Notes under the pieces: model-generated
Seen by the model: only the letters and a program-made list of their open reading frames with translations
What the model was told of the DNA's origin: nothing
The model's database searches: none
In this document: positions 35,830-46,859 of the stretch, in pieces
Layout: each line of letters opens with the position of its first letter
How positions within the stretch are numbered: position 1 is the first letter of the stretch
Program-made: the position numbers and the translations under genes
NCBI GenBank assembly: GCA_964019155.1
Contig: OZ025246.1
Location: 3,087,066-3,151,065 of the forward strand
Direction: 5' to 3'
DNA length: 64,000 nt
Source: Osedax fenrisi
Lineage: Eukaryota; Annelida; Polychaeta; Sabellida; Siboglinidae

Positions 35830-37230
35830 ATGTAATGGCGCGTGGCATAGAATAAATAAGTAATTCAATAATATAATATGCATGAGATGTAAGGATATAG
35901 ATAATACTTTCGGTATATTTATTTAGTATTTAATGTTTATAGGAAAACATGATAGTTTAATGGGATATGTATACATACACAACTACTATAGGAGTTAAGA
36001 AGAAGATTGTTCGAGAGAAGCCATGCTATAATAGTTGAATAACAATTACCTACTTGCGAGAATGATCATTAAGGGTACCCTTAATGATCACGTGATCATC
36101 TGAGAAAAGGGGGCCCGGTTCAGTGATATTAGGTTAAGTGATAGTAAGTGATATTAAGTGTAGATGTTATAAGACATGTTCGACAAAAATATTAAATTGA
36201 ATCTTATACATCCGACGGACGTCGTCCGTTAACTATTAATAAAATATTACATTGGAATTTACTATAGAAAAATATTTTATAATAAAAATATTCAAAAATA
36301 TATTTAAAAAGTTGCTACAACTTAATTCTTTAATATATGTGTTATCTCTAGCTCTTATTATAGTATGTATGAAGAAAATAAACAATTTAATTTTGTTTAT
36401 TTATAATAATTATCATACTTATTCTATATTTTATTAAAATTTCACGATATAAAAAAATTATTAATAGATTAAAAGTCATTTTTTAGTAATTTGTGAAATT
36501 CCCATATTAAAATTCATTTTCTCCATGTTAAAATATCAAATAATTGTCGCACCCCATAGAATTGTCCAAAATTACAAAAAAAATGGTTACTTATTATTAT
36601 TCTGTTTAGTAGGCGTTCTTAGTTCGTCAATATTTGCGGATCCATATTCAGCTGAATGATCACTCTGAATGTACATGGATAAGAGGAACATATACATCAA
36701 TATTGCCGATATCATATATATATGAGGAAATCTATATTGAAATGAATGTGGTTTAATAGTATAAGTTGACGGGAAACTGATGGAGATTAGGCGTAGTATT
36801 ATTTTCAGTATTTGATGTAGCGCAGTGTCGGTAGTTCACTCTTTTAAATGAACTCTGAAATATATTATTTAGTGTATGTTTTCTCATCAATATATTCAAT
36901 TGTATATTAATAATACATTCCGGAATTTTTCTGAAAAAGATTATTTATTATAATAGGGTTATATGTATGGTTAATATTGAAATAAAGAAATGTTTTTTAA
37001 GTATCGGGGGTTATTTTTTAAGTATTGGGATATATAGTATGCACACACAAAATAAATTAAAAAATTGCATTGTTTAGGTAAATATTGATCAAGAATATAG
37101 TGAACCAGAGTGGAAGATATTATGTTAATGTCTTCTAGGTTAAGTTTGTTAGAATAGCAAGAACATCATTACTTAAAGATATATTGAATATATAAGTAAT
37201 AGGGAATTCAGATATATATATATTTATATA
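35830..37230. other. Non-duplicated flank: decayed repeat unit and palindromes
   Basis: 35830-35945 continues the repeat family found at 2440 and 6370 (GAAATTCAATAATATAATATG and GATGTAAGGATATAG). A diverged TGATGTAGCGCA segment near 36810 matches it again. No intact gene; the ORF at 36252-36437 has no recognisable feature. Confidence 0.5.
36063..36099. repeat. Two overlapping perfect palindromes
   Basis: 36063-36090 is a perfect 28-base palindrome (TGATCATTAAGGGT and its complement). Overlapping it, 36084-36099 (ATGATCACGTGATCAT) is a perfect 16-base palindrome. Both carry TGATCA sites. Confidence 0.9.
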
Positions 37231-37255
37231 TATATCTATACTATATTAGCGAAGT

Positions 37256-37259
37256 AGTC

Positions 37260-37322
<63 letters not shown>
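37256..37322. repeat. (GT)n microsatellite in the Helitron
   Basis: About 30 uninterrupted GT dinucleotides after GTAGTCTGTCT, near the 5' end of the Helitron. Confidence 0.95.
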
Positions 37323-37324
<2 letters not shown>

Positions 37325-37799
37325 GTCTTAGGATCTCGCGAACGCGGGTGATAAAGTGAGGCAGCGGGGATGACATGGATGATTTACTTTTTTGAATATG
37401 TATTCGCGTGATACCAATAATCGTTAAATAGTGTCATTTTTTAATCGATTTACGTAATCGAAAAATTTAAATTCGACGCAAATTTTTAATAACAAACTTT
37501 ATCGTGAATAATTTGATGGTAAATAATTTCGTAAAAATGAGTTTCTTTAATTTAGAATACATTACGTAGATTTACGAAATCGTACTTCCGGTTTGAATAT
37601 CTGAATACAAATTTTTAAATTGGAATTTTCTTACCCGTATTATTGAGGTTAAATTCAGGAATAGAGTTAATATTTTTCAAGTTTATAATAATTATTTCCT
37701 ATCTACGCAATGTACAAATAAATTATTAAACATATGTGATGCGATACGGTGATGTAAAAAATCAAAATATATAATAATGATTAGATTTCAATCATTTTA

Positions 37800-38970
37800 A
37801 CTTTCATAGATGTGGTTAGGTTGGGTTAAGTTTTAATTTGTGCAGGTTTTTTTAGCTGCATTACTTCCCGAGTGAGCCTATATAAGTATATTTTCACTGT
37901 TGTGGTTAGGTTGTGTTAAGTTTAATATTGGTGTTTTTTTTAGCTGCATTACTTCCCGAGTGAGCCTATACAAGTATATTGATATATGTTTGTGTGTGGT
38001 CATTGATATTTGGAGTATTAGTTATTTTCACAGTTGTGGTTAGGTTGGGTTAAGTTTTAATTTATGTTGGTTTTTTTTAGCTACATTACTTCCCGAGTGA
38101 GCCTATAAAAGCATATGTATTTATATTGTTATTTTCACAGTTGTGGTTATGTTGGGTTAAGTTTTAATTTGTGTAGATTTTTTAGCTATATTACTTCCCG
38201 AGTTAGCCTATACAAGTATATTGATATATGTTTGTGTATGGTCGTTGATATGTGGAGTATTACTTATTTTCACAGTTGTGGTTATGTTGGGTTAATTTTT
38301 AATTTTTGTAGGTTTTTTTAGCTGCATTACTTCTGAGTGAGCCTATAACATGATATTTGCACAGTTGTGGTTAGGTTGGGTTAAGTTTTAATTTGTGTAG
38401 GTTTTTTTTAGCTGCAATACTTCCCGAGTGAGTCTATAAAAGAATATTTATTTATATTGTTATTTTCACAGTTGTGGTTAGGTTGGGTTAAGTTTTAATT
38501 TGTGTAGGTTTTGTTTAGCTGCATTACTTACCGAGTGATCCTATAAAAGCATATTTATTTATATTATTATTTTCACAGTTGTGGTTAGGTTAGGTTAGGT
38601 TTTAATTTGTATAGATTTTTTTTAGCTGCATTACTTACCGAGTGATCCTTATAAAAGCATATTTATTTATATTGTTATTTTCATAGTTGTGGTTAGGTTG
38701 GGTTAAGTTTTAATTTTTGTAGGTTTTTTAAGCTGCATTACTTACCGAGTGATCCCTATAAAAGCATATTTATTTATATTGTTATTTTGGCAGTTGTGGT
38801 TAGGTTGGGTTAAGTTTTAATTTGTGTAAGTTTTTTTTAGATGCATTACTTCCCGAGTGAGACTATAACTGCATATTTATTTATATTGTTATTTTCACAG
38901 TTGTGGTTAGGTTGGGTTTAGTTTTAATTTGTGTAGGTTTAGATGCATTACTTCCCGATTGAACCTATAT
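37800..38970. repeat. ~100-base minisatellite in the Helitron
   Basis: About eleven units of roughly 95-125 bases, each with TGTGGTTAGGTTGGGTTAAG, a T run with AGCTGCATTACTTCCCGAG, then TGAGCCTATAAAAGCATAT. The GGTTAGGTTGGGTTA core is common in arthropod genomes. Helitrons often hold such arrays near the 3' end. The ORF at 38115 is a translation of the array. Confidence 0.9.
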
Positions 38971-39204
38971 AAACATATTAATACAAATTATCAAGTATAT
39001 CATAAAGTGAACCTTACGATCGATCACGGGCGAAGCCGAGCCCCGGCCGCCTAGTATATATATATGTATGTTGAAAAAGTTAAAATTAATTTGAAATAAA
39101 TTTTAAATAAGATAAAATAATCGAATCCCTTTGGATAATTGATAAATTATGTCATAAATATAATGTACTATTAAGTAGTAATAATTTGGTATAACTTTCA
39201 TGTT

Positions 39205-39275
39205 ATGTTTTCATATCCATTATTACATTTATATTCGTAACTATTATTATTATTTACGTAATAAGAATATATTTT
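39205..39275 (-). pseudogene. Decayed EGF-like exon
   Basis: The minus strand reads SYYVNNNNSYEYKCNNGYE, matching the second half of the cbEGF exon at 3098-3226 but with two cysteines changed to Tyr. Third, dead member of the EGF exon family, just outside the Helitron. Confidence 0.6.
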
Positions 39276-39499
39276 ATGAATCAAGTTTTTGAGGTAATTA
39301 AATGATAGAAAATGATATAAAATGTATGTCCGTATTGGAAAATTAAAAGTAAATAGAGAGACAGTCGCTATATGAACAATATGATTGGTAAAAGTACTAA
39401 ATCATGGATCAATAGAACTATTAAACGTCATGTACAACCATGAATACAAAGATAACAACTAGTTTAAAATATATATTAAGGAAAATGAAGAATATATCA

Positions 39500-39975
39500 T
39501 TGTTACTACTCAGTTTTCTGTTAAATTGATGGAATATGATATTAGGTATACCTTATATAGCCAAGCTAATATAGTAATGATATTTGCTCTAGGATATCGA
39601 ATATTAATGAGAGCCACTCCTTATATAGGTGATGTAGAAGAAAGTAGTATAAGATGAGTCAGTGGAAGAGTATGCATAATATATAGTAGGTAATAGATTA
39701 GTAGTTGAAGATGAAATAGAAACAGGTGGTGGTTGGGATTCAGTAACGGAATTAGAATAAGGATTACTAGGTGTAGAAAATAGGAAGTAAAGGGGTTAAT
39801 ATATGAGGACGGTTTATTAGATGGGCTGTCGGAATTAGAATAAATTGTGTGTGATGAAGAATCATTTGATGGGGTTGGAAGTAAAGTGATTAGTATTAAT
39901 TTAAATAATACTAGATGATGAAACGGAATATATAAATATGAGGTAAATATGATTCCCAGAGATGATATATAGGTA
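39500..39975 (-). pseudogene. Decayed membrane-protein exon, third paralogue
   Basis: The minus strand reads a hydrophobic stretch (HHLVLFKLILITLLPTPS) followed by an S/P/N-rich run (NDSSSHTIYSNSDSPSNKPSS). It is homologous in order and wording to the tail exons at 50128-50336 and 60736-60933 but diverged and with an altered end. Lies 0.9 kb downstream of the LRR exon on the same strand. Confidence 0.5.
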
Positions 39976-40786
39976 TATAACTTTATAACTTTTATAACCT
40001 ATATATAACTTTTGTATTGAAAATTAAAAGTTAAATTTTAATTCATATTCATTTTACTCAATAATTATTTGTCAAATATATATTACCATACAAGTTGACT
40101 GTGTATTACTTCAAATTATATTAAAGTTACAGTAGTTACATATTAAATTACATTTTAATACATTGTATAATATTTTATAATCACAATATTTAATAACAAA
40201 ATGAATTATCTTAATACATTTGTAATAATTCTTAATAAATAATATATTCATATTTATTTTATACAATTTATTTGTTATAATATTTCTATAATAAAAAATT
40301 GTTATTAAATAATCAATAGGAATTTGACGAATATTTAAAATAATTATAATAATATATTATTATAATAATATATTATCCTATAAGATATTCATTAAACAAT
40401 AATTAAACATTATAAATTACATTTATAGTATAACTAAATATATTATATTATTTATAGGTACACTTATATTTAAAGAACTGCGGTCTATACCATTAAATAC
40501 ATATATTTAGGAAATAAACTAAATAAATATACTAAAGAAACATCTAGGACTGCATGATAATTATGAGTATTTGCTCAATTATTGTTAAATAAACATATCT
40601 GGGACCAAGTGTTTAGATTCATATTACAATACTACGGATATTCAATTATTAACATGGGATAATTAGGATAATTAGATAATTAGATTGGGATAATTAGATA
40701 ATCCTATCCTTTTTTATTTAAATTTAAATTACCTACATATTAATAGGAATCATATGTTTTATAATAGTAGTTATTCATATTAAATA

Positions 40787-40836
<50 letters not shown>
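39976..40836. other. AT-rich interval, no gene seen
   Basis: Low-complexity sequence between the decayed membrane exon and the LRR exon. TA tract at 40790-40832 adjoins the LRR exon donor. Confidence 0.5.
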
Positions 40837-40837
<1 letters not shown>

Positions 40838-41755
40838 TTTATTATATTTACAATTATACATGTTCTTAAATTCATCCACATTTAAACTTAATTGATCACA
40901 TTTTAACAACTTTTTTTTTAAATTTGTCAATAATGGTAATATATTATGATTAAAAATCCAATTCAATTTATTACAATCACATTGTATTTGATTGTTGAAC
41001 ATCGTTAATATTTTTAATGTATTACCTATGCTACCAAAAACACTTTTATCTATAGTAGGTAGGAGATTATCGTTTAATCTTAACGTCTCGAGATTTTTAT
41101 TGAATGCATTACGTTCAATTCTATTAATTAAATTAAATGATAAATCTATTTCCTTGTTAACGTGAGAAGAAAATACACCACTTTTAACCGTTTTAAAGAG
41201 ATTAAACTTCATAGAAATGAAATAGTAAGTTAACTTTCCTGTATTTGCTATATTATTATGGTAAATATATAAATATTTCAATTTGTTTAGAAATGAGAAG
41301 GTACCTGATTCTATAAACTTAATCTGATTGTTATCTAGACTTAAATTCACTAATGAAATAAGACCTCTAAATGTATCTACTAATAAATATTCTATATTAT
41401 TTTCACTTATTGATAGATTAATTAAATTATTTAAGCGTGTGAAGTATAATTCCTTATATTGCGATCTTATAGTAGTCCAACCCACATTATTAAAATATAG
41501 GTTTTCTATATTAACATTGATATTTTTAACATATTTTAAATTAATACCATTGAATTCTATATTAGTAAATTTTTCAAATGAGATATATCGAAATTTTTGA
41601 AAATCAATATAAAAATATGCATTTGATGAGCTCATTATTTGTAATAATTTAATACCATTAGTATTATATTCTATATTATACATTTCTGTGAAACCATCAT
41701 TGTGAACTTCTAAAACGAATGCTCGCTTCTTCCCAACATATTTTGAATATATTAC
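40837..41755 (-). CDS. Leucine-rich-repeat exon with C-terminal LRR cap
   Basis: A 919-base internal exon between a TCATACAG acceptor (41756) and an AAAG|GTAAAT donor (40836). The frame is open throughout, including 24 codons before the first Met, so that Met need not be the start. It shows several LRRs (LINLSISENNIEYL, LVNLSLDNNQIKFIESGTF, KLKYLYIYHNNI, LETLRLNDNLL, LKILTMFNNQI). A cysteine cap follows with CDCNKLNWIF and later single cysteines up to MYNCKYN. Such exons belong to extracellular LRR receptors or adhesion proteins. Other exons are not identified. No damage is seen. Part of the exon (residues around KVFK, before SHVNKEIDLSFN) fits the repeat less well. Confidence 0.75.
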
Positions 41756-41927
41756 CTGTATGATAATAAGTTAATTAATTACAAAATATTATCTTATAAA
41801 ATTAATTATATTACATAATATTTAAAACATATATTAAATATATTATATATTTTAACAGTAACATTTTTAATAATGTATTATATGTACTGATATATTAATT
41901 ATGAAATATATATATATATATATATAT

Positions 41928-42002
41928 TATTATTATTTTTTTTTTTTTTTATTTGATGAATTTCTTTATCCCTTCCAGGAACATAGATGTCGTTTAACTT
42001 AA
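41928..42002 (-). mobile_element. tRNA-derived SINE, 3' part (split copy)
   Basis: On the minus strand, the tail CATCTATGTTCCTGGAAGGG...ATCAAATAAA with an A-rich end matches the 3' end of the SINE at 47507-47800. The rest of this SINE is at 45926-46161, separated by the 3.9 kb insertion. Confidence 0.75.
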
Positions 42003-42221
42003 GGGGTGTACACATCGCGAGCAACGAGTGCACTCGGCACTCGGTGCTAGCACTCGTTGCCAGCAAATGCTAGCACAAATTATTTAGGGTGTACACATCG
42101 CGAGCAACGAGTACTAGCATCACAGAGCTAGAGAGAAAGGCTTTCTATCTAGTTATGTGGCTAGCACTCATTGCCAGCATTATGCTAGTAAACATTATAT
42201 ATATACATATACTTATATTAT

Positions 42222-42254
<33 letters not shown>

Positions 42255-42262
42255 CTTATATT

Positions 42263-42313
<51 letters not shown>

Positions 42314-42350
42314 TATAATATATAAATATATATTATATACATATATATAT

Positions 42351-43131
42351 TGTAAGATTCAGAGTTATTCTACAAGTAACCATCATATATATTCACAATA
42401 TTATTGAATTAAGAATCAATAATCAAGCAAAGAATTATCAAGACTGGATTCAAAGAATAGTATGTTTTACTTGTGAACGAAGTTCTTACGGTGAGAGATT
42501 ATGTGGGTTATTCGTTATTATAATTAATAAGACCGGTTTAGTTGTTGTGCATATTTATATGAGTAACAATGTTTTGATAAGTATAAATAACGAATTTGGT
42601 AATCGGCACCAAATAATAAGTGTGGATCAACTCACGGTTAATAGGAGGTGCGATTCTTTTTACGTTAGAGTTAACGGAGCTCGGTCTTCTACTTCGGATG
42701 TGTACGGCATATCTGCGTGTGTCGTCGAGAGGTGGGAGGGAGACTGCTGTTGATTAGTGTCTTCTTCTTTTATAGAAGGGGTTACAAATCGTGTCTCCTG
42801 ATTGGCCAGAACCGGTCACGTGCTTTTCCTTTGTTAGTCTGAGAGCCAGGTGTTCTCTTATCTTCGTGGACCATTGGACAGCGAGTCGCCATCGATCCTC
42901 AAGGGACTTCTGTTGGCCTAACTTAGGATATTACTAATTACCTAGGTTGCCATCGGCCATCGAGAGTTTCCCGTTAGCCTAACTTTACGATAAACAAAAC
43001 GTCATTACCCAAGTCGACAATGATTTATCGTCGACCATCGTTATGACTTTGGACGTATCTGGTTTTCTCGTTTCCAAATATATATAATCAATTATCATTG
43101 ATTTTAACTTTCGTAAAGTCATTACTTTACA
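42351..43131 (+). mobile_element. Solo LTR of a retrotransposon
   Basis: A 781-base GC-richer block beginning TGTAAGATTC and ending TTACTTTACA, so TG...CA with TGTAA/TTACA inverted ends, set inside TA repeats (target duplication cannot be read there). Contains a promoter-like TATA context (TTCTTTTATAGAAGG at 42767) and a GATTGGCCA (CCAAT-type) box at 42800. No internal retroelement genes adjoin, as expected after LTR recombination. The small ORF at 42547 lies within the LTR and is not a gene. Confidence 0.65.
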
Positions 43132-43144
43132 ATATATATATATA

Positions 43145-43181
<37 letters not shown>

Positions 43182-43222
43182 ATAATATAAATATATATAT
43201 ATATGATTATAATATATACATA

Positions 43223-43293
<71 letters not shown>

Positions 43294-43336
43294 TTATATT
43301 ATTATATTATATATATATATATATATAAATATATAT

Positions 43337-43403
<67 letters not shown>

Positions 43404-43443
43404 ATAATATAAATATATATATATATGATTATATATATACATA

Positions 43444-43499
<56 letters not shown>

Positions 43500-43511
43500 T
43501 ATATATATATA
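43132..43511. repeat. TA microsatellite block
   Basis: Nearly pure (TA)n with ATATAATAATATAAAT interruptions. Similar tracts lie at 42225-42310. Confidence 0.95.
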
Positions 43512-45189
43512 TGAATGAATGAATGAATGAAATCAGTTTATAGACAATTGTCTAAGGAGGATCATTGAAAGCTATAAGTAGCTTTATTAAGTCGATACCT
43601 CCATAGTATATGAATATAATAGCTTTGGGACATTTATACAATAATAATAAGACTTGTGTACTAGAATTCAATATAATAAGAGTAAAGAAATATATATAAA
43701 GAGAATAATAATAATAAAAATAATGTCCCTCAGCGTATTTCATCATGTTTCATCAATCCATTAAATAAACTAATAAAATAAAATGTTTTAAAACTTGTGC
43801 AAACAAATATAAAACAAAAAGTGCGAATAAAATAATAAAAAATTATTGAAATGTAATAACATAAAATGATTCTAATGGTTTAGTATATACAAATTAAAAT
43901 AAAGTATGTTTAAAACTTGTGCAAACAATTATATAACAAAAAAGTTCGAATAAAATAATAAAAAATGATAAAAATATAATAATATAAAAATGTTAAAAAT
44001 ATACCCAAATTATACCTTTACATAAGTATACCCAAGTAGTTTTAAATATAAAAATTTTAAAAATTGACGAATATTAAAAATATTAAAAATTATTAAAATG
44101 CTAAAATATAAAAACTAATATTTATTTAAAAAGTAATTCTTTAATACTTTTTTAATTTGTGTATATTATGTATATTTTCAGATTTTAATATATTATTACT
44201 CATTATATTATTATAGTATTTTGGGCCTTTAAAAAAAATTGTGTTTTGAAATTTCGTTGTTTTCATTAATGGTAAAATAAATCTTGATTTATTAATAAAA
44301 AATGTATCTAGATTAATGTTATAGTTATTATGTAAAAGGTTATATAAAAATAATATTATTCTAAAAGATATGAGTTCATTCAATTTTAAAATAGAATTAT
44401 ATTTAAACATATTATTAGTGTGTGATAAACGAATCAGAGGTAATTGAGACTTGTCTATCATATTTTTATTGATAATTCGAATTGTTTTTTTTTGTATTAA
44501 TACTAGTTTTTTTAATCTATCTTCATAAACATTACCCCATATTTCTATTCCATATGACATATTTGATAAAAATAGTGAATTATATAATATAATTAAATTG
44601 CGTATGTTAAGAAATTTTAGCTTCCGAAAAAGATATACAATTTTTGATAATTTATTACACAAATTTATAATATGAAACGAATATGTTAAATTACTATCTA
44701 ATATAATACCTAAAAACGTATACCTATCTACTATTTCTATGTTCGCATTATTTAAATTTATATTATTTATAATTTTTGTATTAAAATAAGGAAGTATTTT
44801 AGTTTTTTCAATATTCAATTTTAATTTATTTATATTAAACCAATGACATAATCTATCTAAATATAATTGCATATTACTACTCAATTCTTCATTTGAATTT
44901 GCAAATATAGAGAGTGATGTGTCATCTGCATATATATTTAAATTTATATTATCATCATTATTAAATATATTTGATATGTCATTAATAAATATTATAAAAA
45001 ATAATGGACCTAATACTGATCCCTGAGGAACACAAAAACGTACATTTCTAACAGATGATACAGTATTATTTATTCGAGTTTTAACTTTTCTATCTAATAA
45101 ATAATTTTTTAAAAACACATTTACATGACCCCTAAAACCACAGTATTCTAATTTTTTTAATAAAATGTCATGGTCTACAACATCGAACG

Positions 45190-45196
<7 letters not shown>
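43512..45196 (-). mobile_element. 5'-truncated CR1/jockey-like LINE
   Basis: Minus-strand LINE: RT ORF (44141-45196), 3' UTR, a stem-loop at 43556-43602 (GGAGG with TCCTCC outside, AAAGCTA with TAGCTTT inside), then CTGATT and a (TTCA)n tail at 43512-43530. Its 5' side is replaced by TA repeat at 45196. Confidence 0.85.
44141..45196 (-). CDS. Reverse transcriptase (truncated, otherwise open) of LINE
   Basis: About 350 residues open from the first catalytic aspartate motif to the stop. KKAFDVVDHD is motif A, VPQGSVLGP is motif B, YADDTS is the catalytic YADD box, KLKLNIEKTK is motif D and FLGIILDSNL is motif E. The thumb follows with SYGIEIWG, and the C-terminal FKGPKYYNNI tail matches that at 25923-26177. 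The endonuclease and fingers are missing. The longer ORF reading into Tyr/Ile repeats upstream is translation of TA DNA. An intact palm domain and no stops mean a young insertion, but it cannot be active without its 5' half. Confidence 0.9.
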
Positions 45197-45279
<83 letters not shown>

Positions 45280-45329
45280 TAATACATATATATATATATA
45301 TATAATACATATATATAATATATATTATA

Positions 45330-45368
<39 letters not shown>

Positions 45369-45411
45369 TATATAATACATATATATATATATATATAATA
45401 CATATATATAA

Positions 45412-45460
<49 letters not shown>

Positions 45461-45545
45461 AATTATATATATATATATATATAAGTGTATGTGTATGTGT
45501 ATTTATGTATGTATGTATGTATGTATGCATGTATGTGTGTGTGTA
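45197..45545. repeat. TA microsatellite with ~90-100 base higher-order unit and GTAT tail
   Basis: (TA)n interrupted by AATACATATATA in a repeating pattern, then a TGTATG/TATG-rich tract at 45484-45545. ORFs on both strands here are low-complexity translations. Confidence 0.95.
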
Positions 45546-45717
45546 CTATATAATAATACAACTATGGAGATTCGTTATATATATACATAGAGCTAGAGAT
45601 AAATATTACTATTCCGGTAACGAGTACTGCAAAATTCAACCTGCTGAATTTACTAGATTTTACTGGCACTCAGTGCTAGCACTGGATACTAGCAGTTTGC
45701 TAGCACTTTGTGGTGTA

Positions 45718-45759
45718 CCATGGCCTCCTTTAGCTTCCTGAAGCTAAAGGAGGCCATGG
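45718..45759. repeat. 42-base palindrome with 20-base perfect arms
   Basis: Arms CCATGGCCTCCTTTAGCTTC and its exact reverse complement around a 2-base CT loop. GC-rich in AT-rich surroundings; explains mirrored ORFs on both strands. Confidence 0.95.
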
Positions 45760-45925
45760 GTGTACATATCGCGAGCGTAGGCGAGCGGCGCTGCGTTCGC
45801 CGAACGCAGGCGATCGCCAGCGTGCTAGCACAAAGTGGCTCGCAAATAGAACATTTAGCGAGCCACTTTGTGCTAGCACGCTGGCGCTCGCCTAAGCTCG
45901 CCTGCGCTCGCGATGTGTACACCCC
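45758..45925. mobile_element. Fold-back MITE (long hairpin)
   Basis: GGGTGTACATATCGCGAGC at 45758 pairs with the end at 45925, and GCTAGCACAAAGTGGCTCGC near 45820 pairs with its complement about 45850-45875 around an AAATAGAACATTTA loop. Most of 168 bases folds back. Same terminal motif as the left end of the 3.9 kb insertion. Confidence 0.75.
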
Positions 45926-46161
45926 TTTATAACCATATTTGACTCTAATGTCCCTTCGAAGCTGCTCTCATTTTAAGACATCTATGGTTTTAACGAGAAT
46001 CGATCATCTATTTATACACAATTATATAAGATCACTTCTAAAAAAAATATTTTAAGACCCATTTTATAAATTAATTTATGATCCTGACGAGTTGCGAACC
46101 CGTGTCCTATAAGCATATACTGCTTATGTGTCTGACGCCTTAGCCACTGAGCAATACAGGC
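45926..46161 (-). mobile_element. tRNA-derived SINE, 5' part (split copy)
   Basis: The minus strand begins GCCTGTATTGCTCAGTGGC (box A like TGGCTCAGTGG) and continues with GGGTTCGCAAC (box B), followed by SINE body matching 47580-47745 in reverse. Together with 41928-42002 it makes one SINE of about 310 bases. Confidence 0.8.
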
Positions 46162-46162
46162 A

Positions 46163-46207
<45 letters not shown>

Positions 46208-46281
46208 TTACTATGTTTTATAATCAAATAACTAAAATGTTATTTACTTAAATATTATACCATGATCATAATGAATGGTTA

Positions 46282-46452
46282 CCGGTAAACTCAGACAACT
46301 TTTGAAGTAAATTCGGACCACTTTTATGCTTTATCCCATATTATAGAAGTATACTATATATAGTTATTTTAAAATAGTCCGAATCTTCTTCAAAAGTGAT
46401 CTGAATTTGATTTCAAAAGTGGTCCGAATTTAACTAGTCCGAACTTTCTGGT
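46282..46452. mobile_element. MITE, CCGGTAAACTC family, member 1
   Basis: Starts CCGGTAAACTCAGAC after TA. Inside are repeated AGTGGTCCGAA/TTCGGACCACT motifs in both directions. It is the reverse-complement relative of 47876-48057. Confidence 0.65.
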
Positions 46453-46507
46453 GTTCCTAAATAACTAAGGATATTGAATTAATTACACCACCAAAAACAC
46501 TGACTGA

Positions 46508-46677
46508 CCCAGAAAACAGTAATAGCAACATAATAGCAGCATAATATACTTATAAATTAAAAGCAGCATAATAGACATTCAATGGCAACATAATATCAGC
46601 ATAATAGCACAATGTAAACAGTTGAAGCTATTACATATTCTATTATTAGGTTATTACTGTTTGCTGGGGATATTCAG
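46508..46677. mobile_element. MITE with AACATAATAGC repeats
   Basis: Ends CCCAGAAAACAGTAATAGC and complement of CCCAGCAAACAGTAATAACC form an imperfect inverted repeat of about 28 bases. Interior GCATAATAG motifs; same family as 15785-16104. Confidence 0.7.
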
Positions 46678-46859
46678 AGTTTTCTCGTTATAGCGAATTA
46701 TATGTACCCTTTTGTACCTCTAATCATAATCTACTATAGCGCCACTAAGATAACTTACTCACAAAAACGTTGATTTCATATTTTCAAAATCACATCAAAA
46801 AGCTTTCGAAAACATTAAAAAAGAGATATGCTGTGGCATATATATGTGTTATATATGGC

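Larger units (their letters stand above)
37235..39054 (+). mobile_element. Non-autonomous Helitron
   Basis: Begins TCTATACTATATTAGCG after an A and ends in a GC-rich hairpin (GGGCGAAGCCGAGCCCC) followed by GGCCGCCTAG, next base T. A 5' TC, a short 3' hairpin, CTAG/CTRR terminus, insertion between A and T and absence of TIRs or target duplication are the Helitron hallmarks. The TCTATACTA start and the GGGCGAAGCC hairpin are like those of known insect Helitrons. It carries no Rep/helicase gene. It contains a GT microsatellite and a ~100-base minisatellite. Confidence 0.85.
42003..45925. mobile_element. 3.9 kb insertion bounded by 20-base perfect inverted repeats
   Basis: GGGGTGTACACATCGCGAGC at 42003-42022 is the exact reverse complement of 45906-45925. 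The flanks are the two halves of one SINE; short flanking sequences TTAA and TTTA may be an imperfect target duplication. The ends resemble a fold-back MITE family (GCTAGCAC, GCGAGC motifs repeated at 42090-42190 and 45660-45925). The interior is not one gene but later insertions: solo LTR 42351-43131, TA tracts, and LINE 43512-45196. Superfamily unknown. Confidence 0.7.

Noticed and set aside
41328..41600. 90-codon plus-strand ORF
   Set aside because: Antisense shadow of the LRR exon.
45170..45530. Overlapping Tyr/Ile-rich ORFs on both strands
   Set aside because: They are translations of (TA)n; the RT frame only becomes real at 45196.
45689..45932. Mirror ORFs of similar sequence on both strands
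   Set aside because: Caused by the palindrome and fold-back MITE.
46081..46161. Functional tRNA gene
   Set aside because: Box A and B are present but the acceptor arm does not pair and the sequence continues into a SINE body shared with 47507-47800.
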